This document shows positions 16,180-24,331 of a stretch of 64,000 nt of DNA, in pieces. Both the position numbers and the translations under genes were made by a program. A model generated the notes under the pieces. The model was not told where the DNA came from and made no database searches. It saw only the letters and a program-made list of their open reading frames with translations. The DNA comes from Butyrivibrio sp. GTDB taxonomy: Bacteria > Bacillota > Clostridia > Lachnospirales > Lachnospiraceae. The stretch covers positions 115,788-179,787 of the forward strand of contig SVFV01000004.1 of the NCBI GenBank assembly GCA_015056655.1. The letters are read 5' to 3'. Positions within the stretch are counted from its first letter, which is position 1, and the number at the start of each line of letters is the position of its first letter.

Positions 16180-16593
16180 ATGAGTAAAGGAATTGGTGCT
16201 CATGCAAATAAAATAGCCGAGGACGACCATACCGTCATATATGAGTATGGCGGATATAATCTGAATGAACCGGAGTATCGAAACGCCGATCATGTTTATG
16301 ATGGAACTATAACGATTCAGAAGAATTGTTTTGTAGAGCCGGAAATACATGAAAAACTTAAGAAGATGCCTTCAGGTAAAAAGAAGCTTATCACAAAAAA
16401 GATTCCTGTTCCGGTTCATTATGGAGAGATGATTGAGGATGGTCGGATCGTCGTAGAGAATTGCAGTAATTGCTGGCGTACTACAGGGGACGATTTCCAT
16501 ATTGATGTAATGGTTGGACATTTGTTGTTTTATATATTTCTTCGTTATCAGGAAGAAGGAGAAATCCCGGAATTAATCAGTTATAACGTGTAG
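16180..16593 (+). CDS. Conserved hypothetical protein at the end of the defence island
   Basis: 137 residues from the ATG that follows AGGATGG; an in-frame TTG lies 6 bases upstream. Contains HTVIYEYGGYNLNEPEY, CFVEPEIHEKLKKMP and KKIPVPVHYGEMI; no membrane segment. I have seen similar small proteins beside restriction genes in Lachnospiraceae but know no function. Position right after the GmrSD-like gene and before a terminator suggests it is the last gene of the defence operon, perhaps an accessory or immunity protein. Confidence 0.6.
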   Translation: MSKGIGAHANKIAEDDHTVIYEYGGYNLNEPEYRNADHVYDGTITIQKNCFVEPEIHEKLKKMPSGKKKLITKKIPVPVHYGEMIEDGRIVVENCSNCWRTTGDDFHIDVMVGHLLFYIFLRYQEEGEIPELISYNV

Positions 16594-16682
16594 GTGAATC
16601 ACATGAAGCATGAACATATACAAGTTAAATACTCGTATGAAAGCTCCATATCATAGAGGTGGGGAAGATAGCTAAAGATTAT

Positions 16683-16718
16683 GCGGCCCTCCGGCGTTGA
16701 ACCGGGAGCCGCTATTTT
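16683..16718 (+). terminator. Terminator after the defence island
   Basis: GC-rich stem GCGGCCCTCCGG / CCGGGAGCCGC with a small bulge and a 7-base loop, followed by TATTTT. It lies between the convergent genes ending at 16,593 (plus) and 16,723 (minus). Confidence 0.55.
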
Positions 16719-16722
16719 CATG

Positions 16723-18705
16723 TCAGTCTTTTTTATAGAAATCAGTCTCGTAGCCGTCGGCACGGAGCAGGATGTCCGGCATCCAGTCCGGAGATCTGCC
16801 CATTTGTTTACAGATCACATCTAGGTCAACATCAGGGCTGCATTCGATGATCAGCTCATCATGAACGTGACCGACGATAAAGCAGTGCTGGAGAGTCTTC
16901 ATGGCGTAACAGAGAATGTCGCGGCTAACGGCTTGGACGATGTTCTCCACGAACTTCGGACCATAGGATTCGATGCGTTCCCATTTCTTTGTTGATCCGA
17001 CTCCTTCATAGGTGACGGATTCGCCGCCATACTGGTTTTCTCCGATACGGGGCTTAACGTAGGAGAGCAGGCGGCCTGAGGGAAGCTTGATGAACAGCAT
17101 GCCGCTTTTATAAAAGAAGCGGATCCCGCGCACTTCGGTCTGGATGCGCTGTGTGATTGTGGTTTTGACGGCGCGGTCGATGTCCCACCAGAATGCGGTG
17201 ATCATCGGGTTGGAGTTCCGCCAGGAGTTGACCAGCGGCTGCAGTTCTTCTTCGGTCAGTCCCATTTCCAAAGCTCCCATTGATTTCAGTGCACCAACGC
17301 TGCCGCCGTATCCGAGAGCCAATTCTGCGATTTTTCCCTTCTGACGGAGATGACCGTTGATACCGTGCTTTTCTACCGGTACGCCGAACATCTGGCTGGC
17401 AGAGGCACAGTAGATATCTTTTCCTTCTGCAAATACCTTGGAACGCCAGGTCTCACCGGCAAGGTAGGCCAGCACTCTGGCTTCGATGGCTGAGAAGTCA
17501 CTGACAATGAATTTGCATCCGGAACGGGGCACGAAGGCTGTACGGATCAGCTGTGACAGTGTGTCCGGGATATCATCATAGAGCAGCTGTAGCGTATCAT
17601 AATCGCCGGCTTTTACAATGGCTCTGGCTTCTGCGAGATCCGGCATGTGATTTTGAGGAAGGTTCTGTAATTGTATCAGTCTGCCTGCCCACCGGCCGGA
17701 GCGGTTGGCTCCGTAGAACTGAAACATGCCATGGGCTCTGCCATCCCTGCAGACAGCATTCTGCATGGCCTGATATTTCTTCACGGATGATTTTGCCAGC
17801 TGCAGGCGGAGCCTGAGGGCTTCTTCCACCTGACCGTCGGTATCATTGATCAGCTTTGCTACATCCTTCTTCCCAAGGGATTCCGCTTCCACACCGTTCT
17901 CAGAGAGCCAGGCCTTCATCTGAACCACGCTGTTTGGATTCTCCACGCCGGTAATATCTTGCATGGTTTCGGAGAGGGCAGCCTTTGAACGTTCATCAAA
18001 GGTGATGGCGTTTTCCACCACATCCATATCCAGGGCGATGCCTCTGTCGTTGATCTCCTGATCGAGATGATATTCATCCCAGATGAAGTCCGGGACAGGG
18101 TATTTCGACAGGCGCTTCTGTATCGCCATTTCTACTTCCACATCGCGTTTATTGTAGGATTTGAAGAGTGACCACTTCTCCGAATCGTGGTCAGGAAGGT
18201 TCCGGGTGCGTCCGCCATTGCTTTTGGTCGGTTTGCAGGGACTGCAGAAGTAGCGGATCAGGTCTTTGCCTTCCTTCAGCTTCTGATCCTGCAGCTTCAG
18301 GACGGCTCCGACACCTTCCAGTGAGAGCGGCAGTCCCATATAGGCTGACCAGATCATGGTGCATTTCCAGGATGCCGGATTCAGGTACTGACTGGCGGGA
18401 TCCTCCGGGATGCTGTAGCCGGTGAAGTATTCCGGGCGATGCTTTTTCAGCCAGTTGGAGAGACAAATCCGCTCAAAGGAAGCATTGAAAGCCCACTTGG
18501 TTACATTCTCATCAGATAATGCTGCAAGGATCTCTTCAGGAATGGTGTCGCCGCAGGCAAGGTCGTATACCTTGACGGGTCCGCCATCCACTGAGACTCC
18601 GAAGAGCAGTATCTCAAATTCATCAGACTCAGCGTACTTGTAAGCACCGCACTTGGTGATGTTCATGTCGCTGTAAGTCTCTAAGTCGATTGACATTTCT
18701 TTCAT
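16723..18705 (-). CDS. Phage DNA polymerase, family A (3'-5' exonuclease plus polymerase)
   Basis: 660 residues from the ATG best spaced from AAAGGA; upstream in-frame ATGs at 18,708, 18,711 and 18,723 are alternatives. The exonuclease motif MSIDLETYSD opens the protein. The polymerase part has SDFSAIEARVLAYLAGE (motif A), a motif B region (GQKGKIAELALGYGGS in context) and HDELIIE (motif C). It copies phage DNA. It is the last gene of the minus-strand operon that also encodes DUF2815 and DUF2800 proteins, a grouping usual in clostridial phages, although there it is commonly on the same strand as the primase. Confidence 0.92.
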   Translation of the reverse strand: MKEMSIDLETYSDMNITKCGAYKYAESDEFEILLFGVSVDGGPVKVYDLACGDTIPEEILAALSDENVTKWAFNASFERICLSNWLKKHRPEYFTGYSIPEDPASQYLNPASWKCTMIWSAYMGLPLSLEGVGAVLKLQDQKLKEGKDLIRYFCSPCKPTKSNGGRTRNLPDHDSEKWSLFKSYNKRDVEVEMAIQKRLSKYPVPDFIWDEYHLDQEINDRGIALDMDVVENAITFDERSKAALSETMQDITGVENPNSVVQMKAWLSENGVEAESLGKKDVAKLINDTDGQVEEALRLRLQLAKSSVKKYQAMQNAVCRDGRAHGMFQFYGANRSGRWAGRLIQLQNLPQNHMPDLAEARAIVKAGDYDTLQLLYDDIPDTLSQLIRTAFVPRSGCKFIVSDFSAIEARVLAYLAGETWRSKVFAEGKDIYCASASQMFGVPVEKHGINGHLRQKGKIAELALGYGGSVGALKSMGALEMGLTEEELQPLVNSWRNSNPMITAFWWDIDRAVKTTITQRIQTEVRGIRFFYKSGMLFIKLPSGRLLSYVKPRIGENQYGGESVTYEGVGSTKKWERIESYGPKFVENIVQAVSRDILCYAMKTLQHCFIVGHVHDELIIECSPDVDLDVICKQMGRSPDWMPDILLRADGYETDFYKKD

Positions 18706-18723
18706 CATCATTGTCCTTTCCAT

Positions 18724-18756
18724 GAAAAGAGAAGCGGCAGATTATACCTGCCGCCT
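18724..18756 (-). terminator. Hairpin between the small membrane gene and the polymerase
   Basis: Perfect 7-bp stem GCGGCAG / CTGCCGC with a 7-base loop; on the minus strand it is followed by TTCTCTTTTC. It may attenuate or partly terminate transcription before the polymerase gene. Confidence 0.45.
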
Positions 18757-18765
18757 CCCGTCTGT

Positions 18766-18981
18766 TTAACGTCTGTCTTCCAGCATCCTCTGGTATCTGA
18801 GCTCTGCTTCTTTGCGTTCCAGCTCATCCTTTTCTTTCTTGCGTAAATACTCTTCACGATCCTGCGTTTTTGCCTGAATCATGAACTTGATCCCGAAGAT
18901 CAGTCCCACAAGGAAGGTCACAAGAAGACCTAAGCATATGATGTTACCGATAAGATTTACTACACTGTTTGCAAATTCCAT
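18766..18981 (-). CDS. Small membrane protein with charged cytoplasmic tail
   Basis: 71 residues from the ATG preceded by GAGGT. One transmembrane helix (about residues 8-34, NLIGNIICLGLLVTFLVGLI) is followed by a highly charged helical tail rich in KEKDELERKEAELR. No known family. It sits between the polymerase and DUF2815 genes. It may tether replication proteins to the membrane or be an exclusion factor; neither is shown. Confidence 0.6.
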   Translation of the reverse strand: MEFANSVVNLIGNIICLGLLVTFLVGLIFGIKFMIQAKTQDREEYLRKKEKDELERKEAELRYQRMLEDRR

Positions 18982-19012
18982 GATTATTACCTCATTCTTT
19001 CTGTAGATTGCC

Positions 19013-19042
19013 GCAGGTAGCGGCGGTATTGCCGCCACCTGC
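19013..19042 (-). terminator. Hairpin downstream of the DUF2815 gene
   Basis: Stem GCAGGT..GGCGG / CCGCC-ACCTGC, 11 pairs with a small internal bulge, between two minus-strand genes. No long T tract follows, so it may be a processing or attenuation site. Confidence 0.35.
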
Positions 19043-19055
19043 ATTGGTTGTCAGG

Positions 19056-19625
19056 TTAGTCGAGGAAGTCATCCTCATCGTCCGCCGTTGCAAAGTCATC
19101 CTCAGCTCTGGACTTGCCTCCGAGAGGTTCACCGTCACGGATCTTCTGAAGGTTGTTCAGACCGCAGGCGATACCCTTGTTGCCGTTGCTGTTGAAGGCG
19201 TACAGGTTGATGCTTGCTCTGCCGTAAACGCCGGAGTAGACTTCGGAGCGTTCGAGGATCGGCTGTCTGTCCGCATCCACGATGCCGGGAGCAGTTGCGC
19301 TGTTGGCGTTGATGAAGTAGGCATTCTTGTAAGCCTCATCATCCGGTCTCTCCAGATCTCCGTCACGGAGAGGTGTCTTGATAGCGGAGAGGGCAGGAAC
19401 GGACTTGCCGTTGCCCTTCAGCTTGCTCTGACCTTCCTCATAAGCTGCCTGGATGGCTGCTTTGATCTTTGCGACCGTAGCGGTATCGGACTTCGGAATG
19501 ATGAGCGACACGCTGTACTTCGGAGCACCGCCGTTGATGCTCTTCGGATCCCAGACATTCGCATAGCTCCATCTGGTGTTTACGCCTGTGATTACCTTTG
19601 TCGGAATTGTTACTTTGTTTGCCAT
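19056..19625 (-). CDS. DUF2815 family phage ssDNA-binding-like protein
   Basis: 189 residues from MANKVTIP, preceded by AAGGAGG. Body pattern VITGVNTRWSYANVWDPK, then KYSVSLIIPKSDTAT, then YGRASINLYAFN, and an acidic tail ending DDEDDFLD. This is the DUF2815 family, found beside DNA polymerase and DUF2800 in phages and likely an OB-fold single-strand binding protein; the acidic tail fits SSB-like recruitment of partners. It lies between polymerase and DUF2800 genes. Confidence 0.85.
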   Translation of the reverse strand: MANKVTIPTKVITGVNTRWSYANVWDPKSINGGAPKYSVSLIIPKSDTATVAKIKAAIQAAYEEGQSKLKGNGKSVPALSAIKTPLRDGDLERPDDEAYKNAYFINANSATAPGIVDADRQPILERSEVYSGVYGRASINLYAFNSNGNKGIACGLNNLQKIRDGEPLGGKSRAEDDFATADDEDDFLD

Positions 19626-19638
19626 GATTTTTTCCTCC

Positions 19639-20760
19639 TTATTCTTCGCTAAAATCATATTTGGCTGTGTTCAGTGCCGGTCGTTTGTCTGACTCCGGCA
19701 CAAGTGTCGGTTTGCCCTGCGGCTTTGTGATGAAGCCGGACAGGAGTTCGTTGAACTTCTTCTTGCCGAGAAGAGAAGTCATTGCTGTGATTCCCAGAAG
19801 CTTCTTTTCATAAGGATCGAAACCGGCGGCTTCCACCGTGGATGCGACTGCATTCTCATCGGAGTATTTACGGTTCGATTTGCCTTCTACGACTTTGAAG
19901 CCGGGATACTCTACGCCGCTGAGTGCCTGCTGGAGTGCGTATTCCTTGATGTCATTTGCCCAGGCGACCAGATCATCGATCCGGGGAAGGATGGCAGCGA
20001 TTTCTGCTTCATCCAGGTTGGGCGGCATCTCGAAGTCATACTGTGCGAGCTCCAGGTTGTGTTCGGCACGTTTGCGGCAGGTTGCCTTTGCTTTGCAGAA
20101 CTGGCAGTGATCACCGGCTCTGAATTCGCCTTCGCCGTTGTAGGCCAGAGCTGCGGTAGGCTTTAAGACTTCCTCAGCCCATTTCATCAGATTGTCTCTG
20201 CTGATCTCATAGGTACTGATGTTGTCCCGACGGGGCTGGAAGATCGTCATGCGGATAGTCTGGATGCTGTAGAGATATTCGTAGGTATCCAGAGCACCTA
20301 AGGCGTAACACATCATCTGCGGATTATCTTCGGCATCCACCAGGACACCGAGACCGTATTTGAAATCGATGATATGCAGCACATCGTCCGCAATGATCAC
20401 GCAGTCGCCGGTTCCGAAGCCTTCCGGTACCCACTTGGAGAAGTCCAGCTTTTCCTCAATCAGGATCAGCGGGTCGGAGCAGTGTGTCTTTGCTTCTTCA
20501 ATCTGCTCTGCGACGTAGGCTGCATACTGATCGGTACAGTCGTCCATCTCCGTATCGAACCAGGTCAGGTTCTCAGTCGGATCCTCAGGACTCCTTCCCA
20601 GAAGCTTCTCCACCTTGTATTCGCAGAGTGCGTGTGCATCGGTTCCCTGCTGGGCATATGGACTGCCGTTGTCATTGATGCCGGCACACAGCTTTGCGCT
20701 GGGCGGGCAGGCGAGCCATCTGTGGCTTGCGGAGGCGGAAAGATACGCATGCTTAGGCAT
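19639..20760 (-). CDS. DUF2800 family RecB-like PD-(D/E)XK nuclease
   Basis: 373 residues. N-terminus HAYLSASASHRWLACPPSAK and GTDAHALCEYK are typical of DUF2800. The nuclease core shows GTGDCVIIADDVLHIIDFKYG (D and K positions). A Cys cluster, CQFCKAKATCRKRA, resembles the iron-sulfur or zinc site of AddB/Cas4-like nucleases. It probably processes ends for phage recombination or replication. It overlaps the preceding gene by 8 bases. Confidence 0.88.
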   Translation of the reverse strand: MPKHAYLSASASHRWLACPPSAKLCAGINDNGSPYAQQGTDAHALCEYKVEKLLGRSPEDPTENLTWFDTEMDDCTDQYAAYVAEQIEEAKTHCSDPLILIEEKLDFSKWVPEGFGTGDCVIIADDVLHIIDFKYGLGVLVDAEDNPQMMCYALGALDTYEYLYSIQTIRMTIFQPRRDNISTYEISRDNLMKWAEEVLKPTAALAYNGEGEFRAGDHCQFCKAKATCRKRAEHNLELAQYDFEMPPNLDEAEIAAILPRIDDLVAWANDIKEYALQQALSGVEYPGFKVVEGKSNRKYSDENAVASTVEAAGFDPYEKKLLGITAMTSLLGKKKFNELLSGFITKPQGKPTLVPESDKRPALNTAKYDFSEE

Positions 20761-21118
20761 CAGTTAATCCTTCCACCTCTCTGACAAGCGCCGCGTAGTC
20801 CTTCGGATCCACATTGGTAAGGCTGCCTCCGTTGCCGTACTTCTGAACGATCGCTTTGACATCTGCCTTGAAGCGGCCTTCTGCTTCGTTTGCTTTCTTT
20901 GCGAGGATCCCTCTGACTTCTTCCTTGGAATACTGCTTTTCTGCAGGTGCTTCTGCAGGAGCAGGATCCTGTTTCCTTGTCTTCTTCTCAGGCTTTGCCG
21001 GGGCTGCTTCTTCGGTTCCGGAATAGAATTCCTTCAAAGCTCTGCCGGTCTCTGCCAGGGTTTCTCCGCAGCTGATCAGGTTGTCGATCATGGCAGAGAG
21101 TTCACTCATTTTGCTCAT
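20753..21118 (-). CDS. Phage replication-operon protein with Pro/Ala-rich linker, rRNA-biogenesis-like C-terminus
   Basis: 121 residues from the ATG preceded by GGGAGAAAG. N-terminal helix (MIDNLISCGETLAETGRALK), a Pro/Ala/Lys-rich linker, then a C-terminal domain with SKEEVRGILAKKANEAEGRF and IVQKYGNGGSLTNVDPKDY. The C-terminal part recurs in clostridial phage proteins of unknown function, often next to DUF2815/DUF2800 genes. Role unknown; position indicates replication or recombination. Confidence 0.7.
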   Translation of the reverse strand: MSKMSELSAMIDNLISCGETLAETGRALKEFYSGTEEAAPAKPEKKTRKQDPAPAEAPAEKQYSKEEVRGILAKKANEAEGRFKADVKAIVQKYGNGGSLTNVDPKDYAALVREVEGLTDA

Positions 21119-21257
21119 GTTGACTTTCTCCCTTCTGTTCATTCTGTAGTTTTCTTGCAAGCCGCTTGGCTACGACACTGATGGCGATCAGAACATCGAT
21201 GAGTTCTTCGTCTGTTCCGTCGAGTCCGGCGGTTTTTTCAATGGATTCTTTCTGCAT
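21102..21257 (-). CDS. Small first gene of the minus-strand replication operon
   Basis: 51 residues from the ATG preceded by GGAAGGTG; the longer open frame upstream crosses the control-site region and is unlikely to be translated. Contains DEELIDVLIAISVVAKRLARKL and a charged tail, helical. Overlaps the next gene by 17 bases. Function unknown, conserved in position in related phages as far as I recall. Confidence 0.6.
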   Translation of the reverse strand: MQKESIEKTAGLDGTDEELIDVLIAISVVAKRLARKLQNEQKGESQHEQNE

Positions 21258-21303
21258 CTGCAGCACCTTCCTTTCCGAATGGCTTCCTGCCGTTCTACCT
21301 CTT

Positions 21304-21332
21304 AAAGTTCCCTGGGCTTTCGCTATTCCGAT
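21304..21332 (-). repeat. Bipartite motif copy 1, facing the minus-strand replication operon
   Basis: AAAGTTCCCTG at 21,304-21,314, 10-base spacer, ATTCCGAT at 21,325-21,332. Read toward the gene it is ATCGGAAT-N10-CAGGGAACTTT, 47 bases before the start at 21,257. Confidence 0.75.
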
Positions 21333-21384
21333 GATTTTGAAAATTTCTTTTCGCATCGCCGGAGCTCTTCTCCGTACACCACAT

Positions 21385-21413
21385 AAAGTTCCCTGCGGCA
21401 GATGGATTCCGAT
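21385..21413 (-). repeat. Bipartite motif copy 2, facing the minus-strand replication operon
   Basis: AAAGTTCCCTG at 21,385-21,395, 10-base spacer, ATTCCGAT at 21,406-21,413. It is 81 bases from copy 1, in the same orientation. Confidence 0.75.
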
Positions 21414-21476
21414 GGAATCTGAAAAAAGGTGCAGGTCGATTTCGCCATATAAAAGGAAGCAATTCGAAAAATGAAA

Positions 21477-21520
21477 AAAGTTCCCTGATTCATCGGAATG
21501 ACGGTGAGCCAGGGAACTTT
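21477..21520 (+). repeat. Bipartite motif copy 3 plus an overlapping half-site, facing the primase operon
   Basis: ATCGGAAT at 21,492-21,499, 10-base spacer, CAGGGAACTTT at 21,510-21,520. An extra AAAGTTCCCTG half-site at 21,477-21,487 makes an 11-bp inverted repeat with the right arm. The primase start is 51 bases downstream. Confidence 0.75.
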
Positions 21521-21571
21521 AAGGAGTGGAAAGCCGTAGGGGCTTTACTACTTTTTACAGGAGGTTTGTTT

Positions 21572-23851
21572 ATGCGCTTAGTGTTGCAGACGGCCAATGT
21601 GGTCTCTGACGCGAAGAACTGCCTGTACCCGAACCGGGTGGAAGCAGGGAACGCGGCGGAGCTGCAGGAAGCCATCAAGAAGGACCATGTGTGCGGTGAA
21701 TATAAGAAAAACTACCGCAGCAAGGAAAACTTCATTCGTTCCAATGTGGCGGTCATGGACTGTGACAACGATCACTCCGAAGATCCGGAGGAATGGATCA
21801 CGCCGGAAAAGATGGAAGAGCTGTTCGGGGATTTTTCCTATGCAATAGCGTTCAGCCGCAACCACATGAAGGTGAAGGACGGCAAGTCCGAGAGACCGAG
21901 GTTCCATGTTTATTTCCAAATCGAAGAGATTACAGATGAGAAGGTATATGCCGGTCTGAAGATCGCCATCCAGAAGCAGTACACATTTTTCGATGATAAT
22001 GCGCTGGATGCGGCAAGGTTCATCTTCGGTGCGGATACCGGAGAAGTGATCTGGCATGAAGGCTGGATGACGATCGATGAAGAGATCAGCCCGGTCGTGG
22101 AGACAGATGAGCCTGAGAAGCAGGAGGGCACGAGCTCCGGTCCGATCCTTCAGGGAAGCCGCAATAACACCATGAGCCGGTTCGCGTCCAGGATTCTGAA
22201 GAGATACGGCGACACAGAAAAGGCTCATGTGGCATTCATGGAGCATGCGGAGAAATGTGATCCGCCGCTTCCGGAGGCAGAGCTGAACACCATCTGGAAC
22301 AGTGCCGTGAGGTTCTTCAATAAGAAGATTTCTTCCTCTGACGGGTATGTGCCGCCGGATCAGTATAATGCCGATTTCAGCGATGCGTCTTTGAAGCCGG
22401 AGGACTATTCGGATATCGGGCAGGCGAAGGTGCTGGTGCAGGAATATGGCAGTGAGCTCAGGTTTTCAGCGGCTACGGATTATCTCAGATATGACGGTGA
22501 ACGCTGGGTGGAGGATGTGCAGCTGGCCATCGGTGCGATCGAAGAGTTCCTTGACCTGCAGCTGGTGGATGCTCAGCAGGACAAGGAAGATGCGGAGAAG
22601 GACTTGGTCGATGCCGGGATACCGGAACCGATTGTTAAGAGCGGATCGAAAGCAGTGGCGAAGGAAGTTACGCCGGATCAGATGCCGCTTCTGTATGCGC
22701 TCGTGGCAGCGGAGACTTATCTGAAGTTTGTGCTGAAGAGGCGTGATTACAAATACATCATTTCCACCGGGAATGCGGCGAAGCCGATGATCGGGATCGA
22801 CGTGAATGATCTGGACAAAAATGAGTTCCTGATCAATACGCCGGTTGCCACCTATGACCTGAAGAAGGGACTGACCGGGGAGCAGCCGCATGATCCGAGA
22901 GACCTGATCACGAAGATTACAACCTGTGCTCCGGGTGAAGAAGGAAAGCAGCTGTGGCTGGATGCCCTGAAGCTTTTCTTCTGCAAGGATCAGCAGCTGA
23001 TCGACTATGTGCAACTGGTGGTCGGAATGGCGGCGATCGGGAAGGTCTATCAGGAGCACATGATCATTGCCTATGGTGGCGGTGCCAATGGTAAATCGAC
23101 TTTCTGGAACACGATTTTCCGGGTTCTGGGAGATTACGCCGGGAAGTTGTCTGCGGAAGCACTGACCATGAACTGCAAGAGAAATATCAAGCCAGAGATG
23201 GCAGAACTAAAAGGCCGCAGGCTCATCATTTCTTCCGAGATGGAGGAAGGCATGAGGCTGAATACGGCGACAGTGAAGCAGCTTTGCTCTACGGATGAGA
23301 TCCAGGCGGAGAAGAAGTATAAGGCTCCGTTCCATTTTGTTCCGTCACATACGCTGGTGCTGTACACGAACCACCTGCCGAAGGTGGGTGCCAATGATGA
23401 TGGCATCTGGAGAAGGCTGATCGTGATTCCCTTCAATGCGAAGATCACCGGGAAGAATGACATCAAGAATTATGCAGATTACCTGTACGATCACGCCGGT
23501 TCCTTCATTATGAGCTGGATCATCGACGGGGCGAAGAAGGCAGTGGAGATGAATTTCAAGGTGCCGCTGCCGAAGGTCGTGGAGAATGCGATTGAAGCAT
23601 ATCGCGAGGACAACGACTGGATGGGACATTTTCTGGCTGACTGCTGTGACGTTGATAAGGATGCTTCGGAGAAGTCCGGGGAACTGTATCAGGCATACAG
23701 GGCGTACTGCCTGCAGAATGGTGAATTTACCAGAAGCACAACGGACTTCTATTCAGCGATCGAAAAGGCAGGTTTTGTCAGACGCAAGACGCGCTCCGGA
23801 ATTATGGTTCATGGTCTGAGTTTGAAGGAAGGACAGGACTTCCTGGACTGA
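21572..23851 (+). CDS. Phage primase-helicase, P4/D5 (VirE-like) type
   Basis: 759 residues from ATG with GGAGG 7 bases upstream. N-terminal primase-type part with NVAVMDCDNDHSEDPEEW (acidic metal-site residues) and RPRFHVYFQI. The C-terminal superfamily 3 helicase has Walker A YGGGANGKSTFW (K508), a Walker B-like RRLIISSEMEEG region and sensor-like LYTNHLPKV followed by DDGIWRRL. It unwinds DNA and primes replication of the phage. First gene of the plus-strand replication operon, controlled by the motif at 21,492. Confidence 0.9.
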   Translation: MRLVLQTANVVSDAKNCLYPNRVEAGNAAELQEAIKKDHVCGEYKKNYRSKENFIRSNVAVMDCDNDHSEDPEEWITPEKMEELFGDFSYAIAFSRNHMKVKDGKSERPRFHVYFQIEEITDEKVYAGLKIAIQKQYTFFDDNALDAARFIFGADTGEVIWHEGWMTIDEEISPVVETDEPEKQEGTSSGPILQGSRNNTMSRFASRILKRYGDTEKAHVAFMEHAEKCDPPLPEAELNTIWNSAVRFFNKKISSSDGYVPPDQYNADFSDASLKPEDYSDIGQAKVLVQEYGSELRFSAATDYLRYDGERWVEDVQLAIGAIEEFLDLQLVDAQQDKEDAEKDLVDAGIPEPIVKSGSKAVAKEVTPDQMPLLYALVAAETYLKFVLKRRDYKYIISTGNAAKPMIGIDVNDLDKNEFLINTPVATYDLKKGLTGEQPHDPRDLITKITTCAPGEEGKQLWLDALKLFFCKDQQLIDYVQLVVGMAAIGKVYQEHMIIAYGGGANGKSTFWNTIFRVLGDYAGKLSAEALTMNCKRNIKPEMAELKGRRLIISSEMEEGMRLNTATVKQLCSTDEIQAEKKYKAPFHFVPSHTLVLYTNHLPKVGANDDGIWRRLIVIPFNAKITGKNDIKNYADYLYDHAGSFIMSWIIDGAKKAVEMNFKVPLPKVVENAIEAYREDNDWMGHFLADCCDVDKDASEKSGELYQAYRAYCLQNGEFTRSTTDFYSAIEKAGFVRRKTRSGIMVHGLSLKEGQDFLD

Positions 23852-24023
23852 TGTGCAGGTCATGCAAGTCAATGGAGTAACTGTTTTCAGAATGGTGAAC
23901 TATCAGAAACGTTGATTTAAGCCATTGTGCAGGTCGTGAAGGTCTACTACTAAAAGTCCTATAAGAGAGTTTTTTGAAAATGCCTTAAAGGGAGTTTACG
24001 GGATGACTTTCACGACCTGCACA
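23852..24023. repeat. Three 19-bp repeats downstream of the primase, candidate phage origin
   Basis: TGTGCAGGTCATGCAAGTC at 23,852-23,870, TGTGCAGGTCGTGAAGGTC at 23,926-23,944, and the inverse GACTTTCACGACCTGCACA at 24,005-24,023. The last two are an inverted repeat with one mismatch around a 60-base AT-rich centre. The whole gap between primase stop and nuclease start (198 bases) holds no gene. Confidence 0.6.
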
Positions 24024-24049
24024 CCTGAAAACTTTGATGGAGGTTAGCG

Positions 24050-24331
24050 ATGCGTGAAAAAGTCATAGAGCAGAAGCTTGTCACTGAGGTGAAAAGGCGC
24101 GGCGGCATCTGTCCGAAGTGGGTGTCTCCAGGATTTGATGGGATGCCCGACCGGATTGTCTTACTGCCGGGCAGGCACTTCGGACTGGTGGAGGTCAAGG
24201 CACCGGGTGAACGTCCGAGACCGCTGCAGGGTTCACGGCACCGGCTTCTGATGAGATTAGGCTTCCGGGTTTATGTACTGGATGATCCGGAGCAGATTGG
24301 AGGAATACTGGATGAAATACAATCCACATGA
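24050..24331 (+). CDS. VRR-NUC domain nuclease
   Basis: 93 residues, the minimal single-domain form. It has EQKLVTEVKRRGGICPKW, GMPDRIVLLPG and GLVEVKAPGERPRPLQ, giving the E...GxPD...ExK active site of the VRR-NUC family. In phages these nucleases are thought to act on branched DNA during replication or packaging. It overlaps the helicase gene by 20 bases; GGAGG is upstream. Confidence 0.92.
   Translation: MREKVIEQKLVTEVKRRGGICPKWVSPGFDGMPDRIVLLPGRHFGLVEVKAPGERPRPLQGSRHRLLMRLGFRVYVLDDPEQIGGILDEIQST

Larger units (their letters stand above)
21258..21571. other. Divergent control region of the two phage replication operons
   Basis: 314 bases between the outward-facing genes starting at 21,257 (minus) and 21,572 (plus). 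It holds three complete copies of the motif AAAGTTCCCTG-N10-ATTCCGAT and one extra half-site (listed separately). It also has a small hairpin AAAGCC / GGCTTT at 21,530-21,546. No convincing sigma-70 promoter was found on either strand, which makes a phage-specific promoter or activator site possible. Confidence 0.6.
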
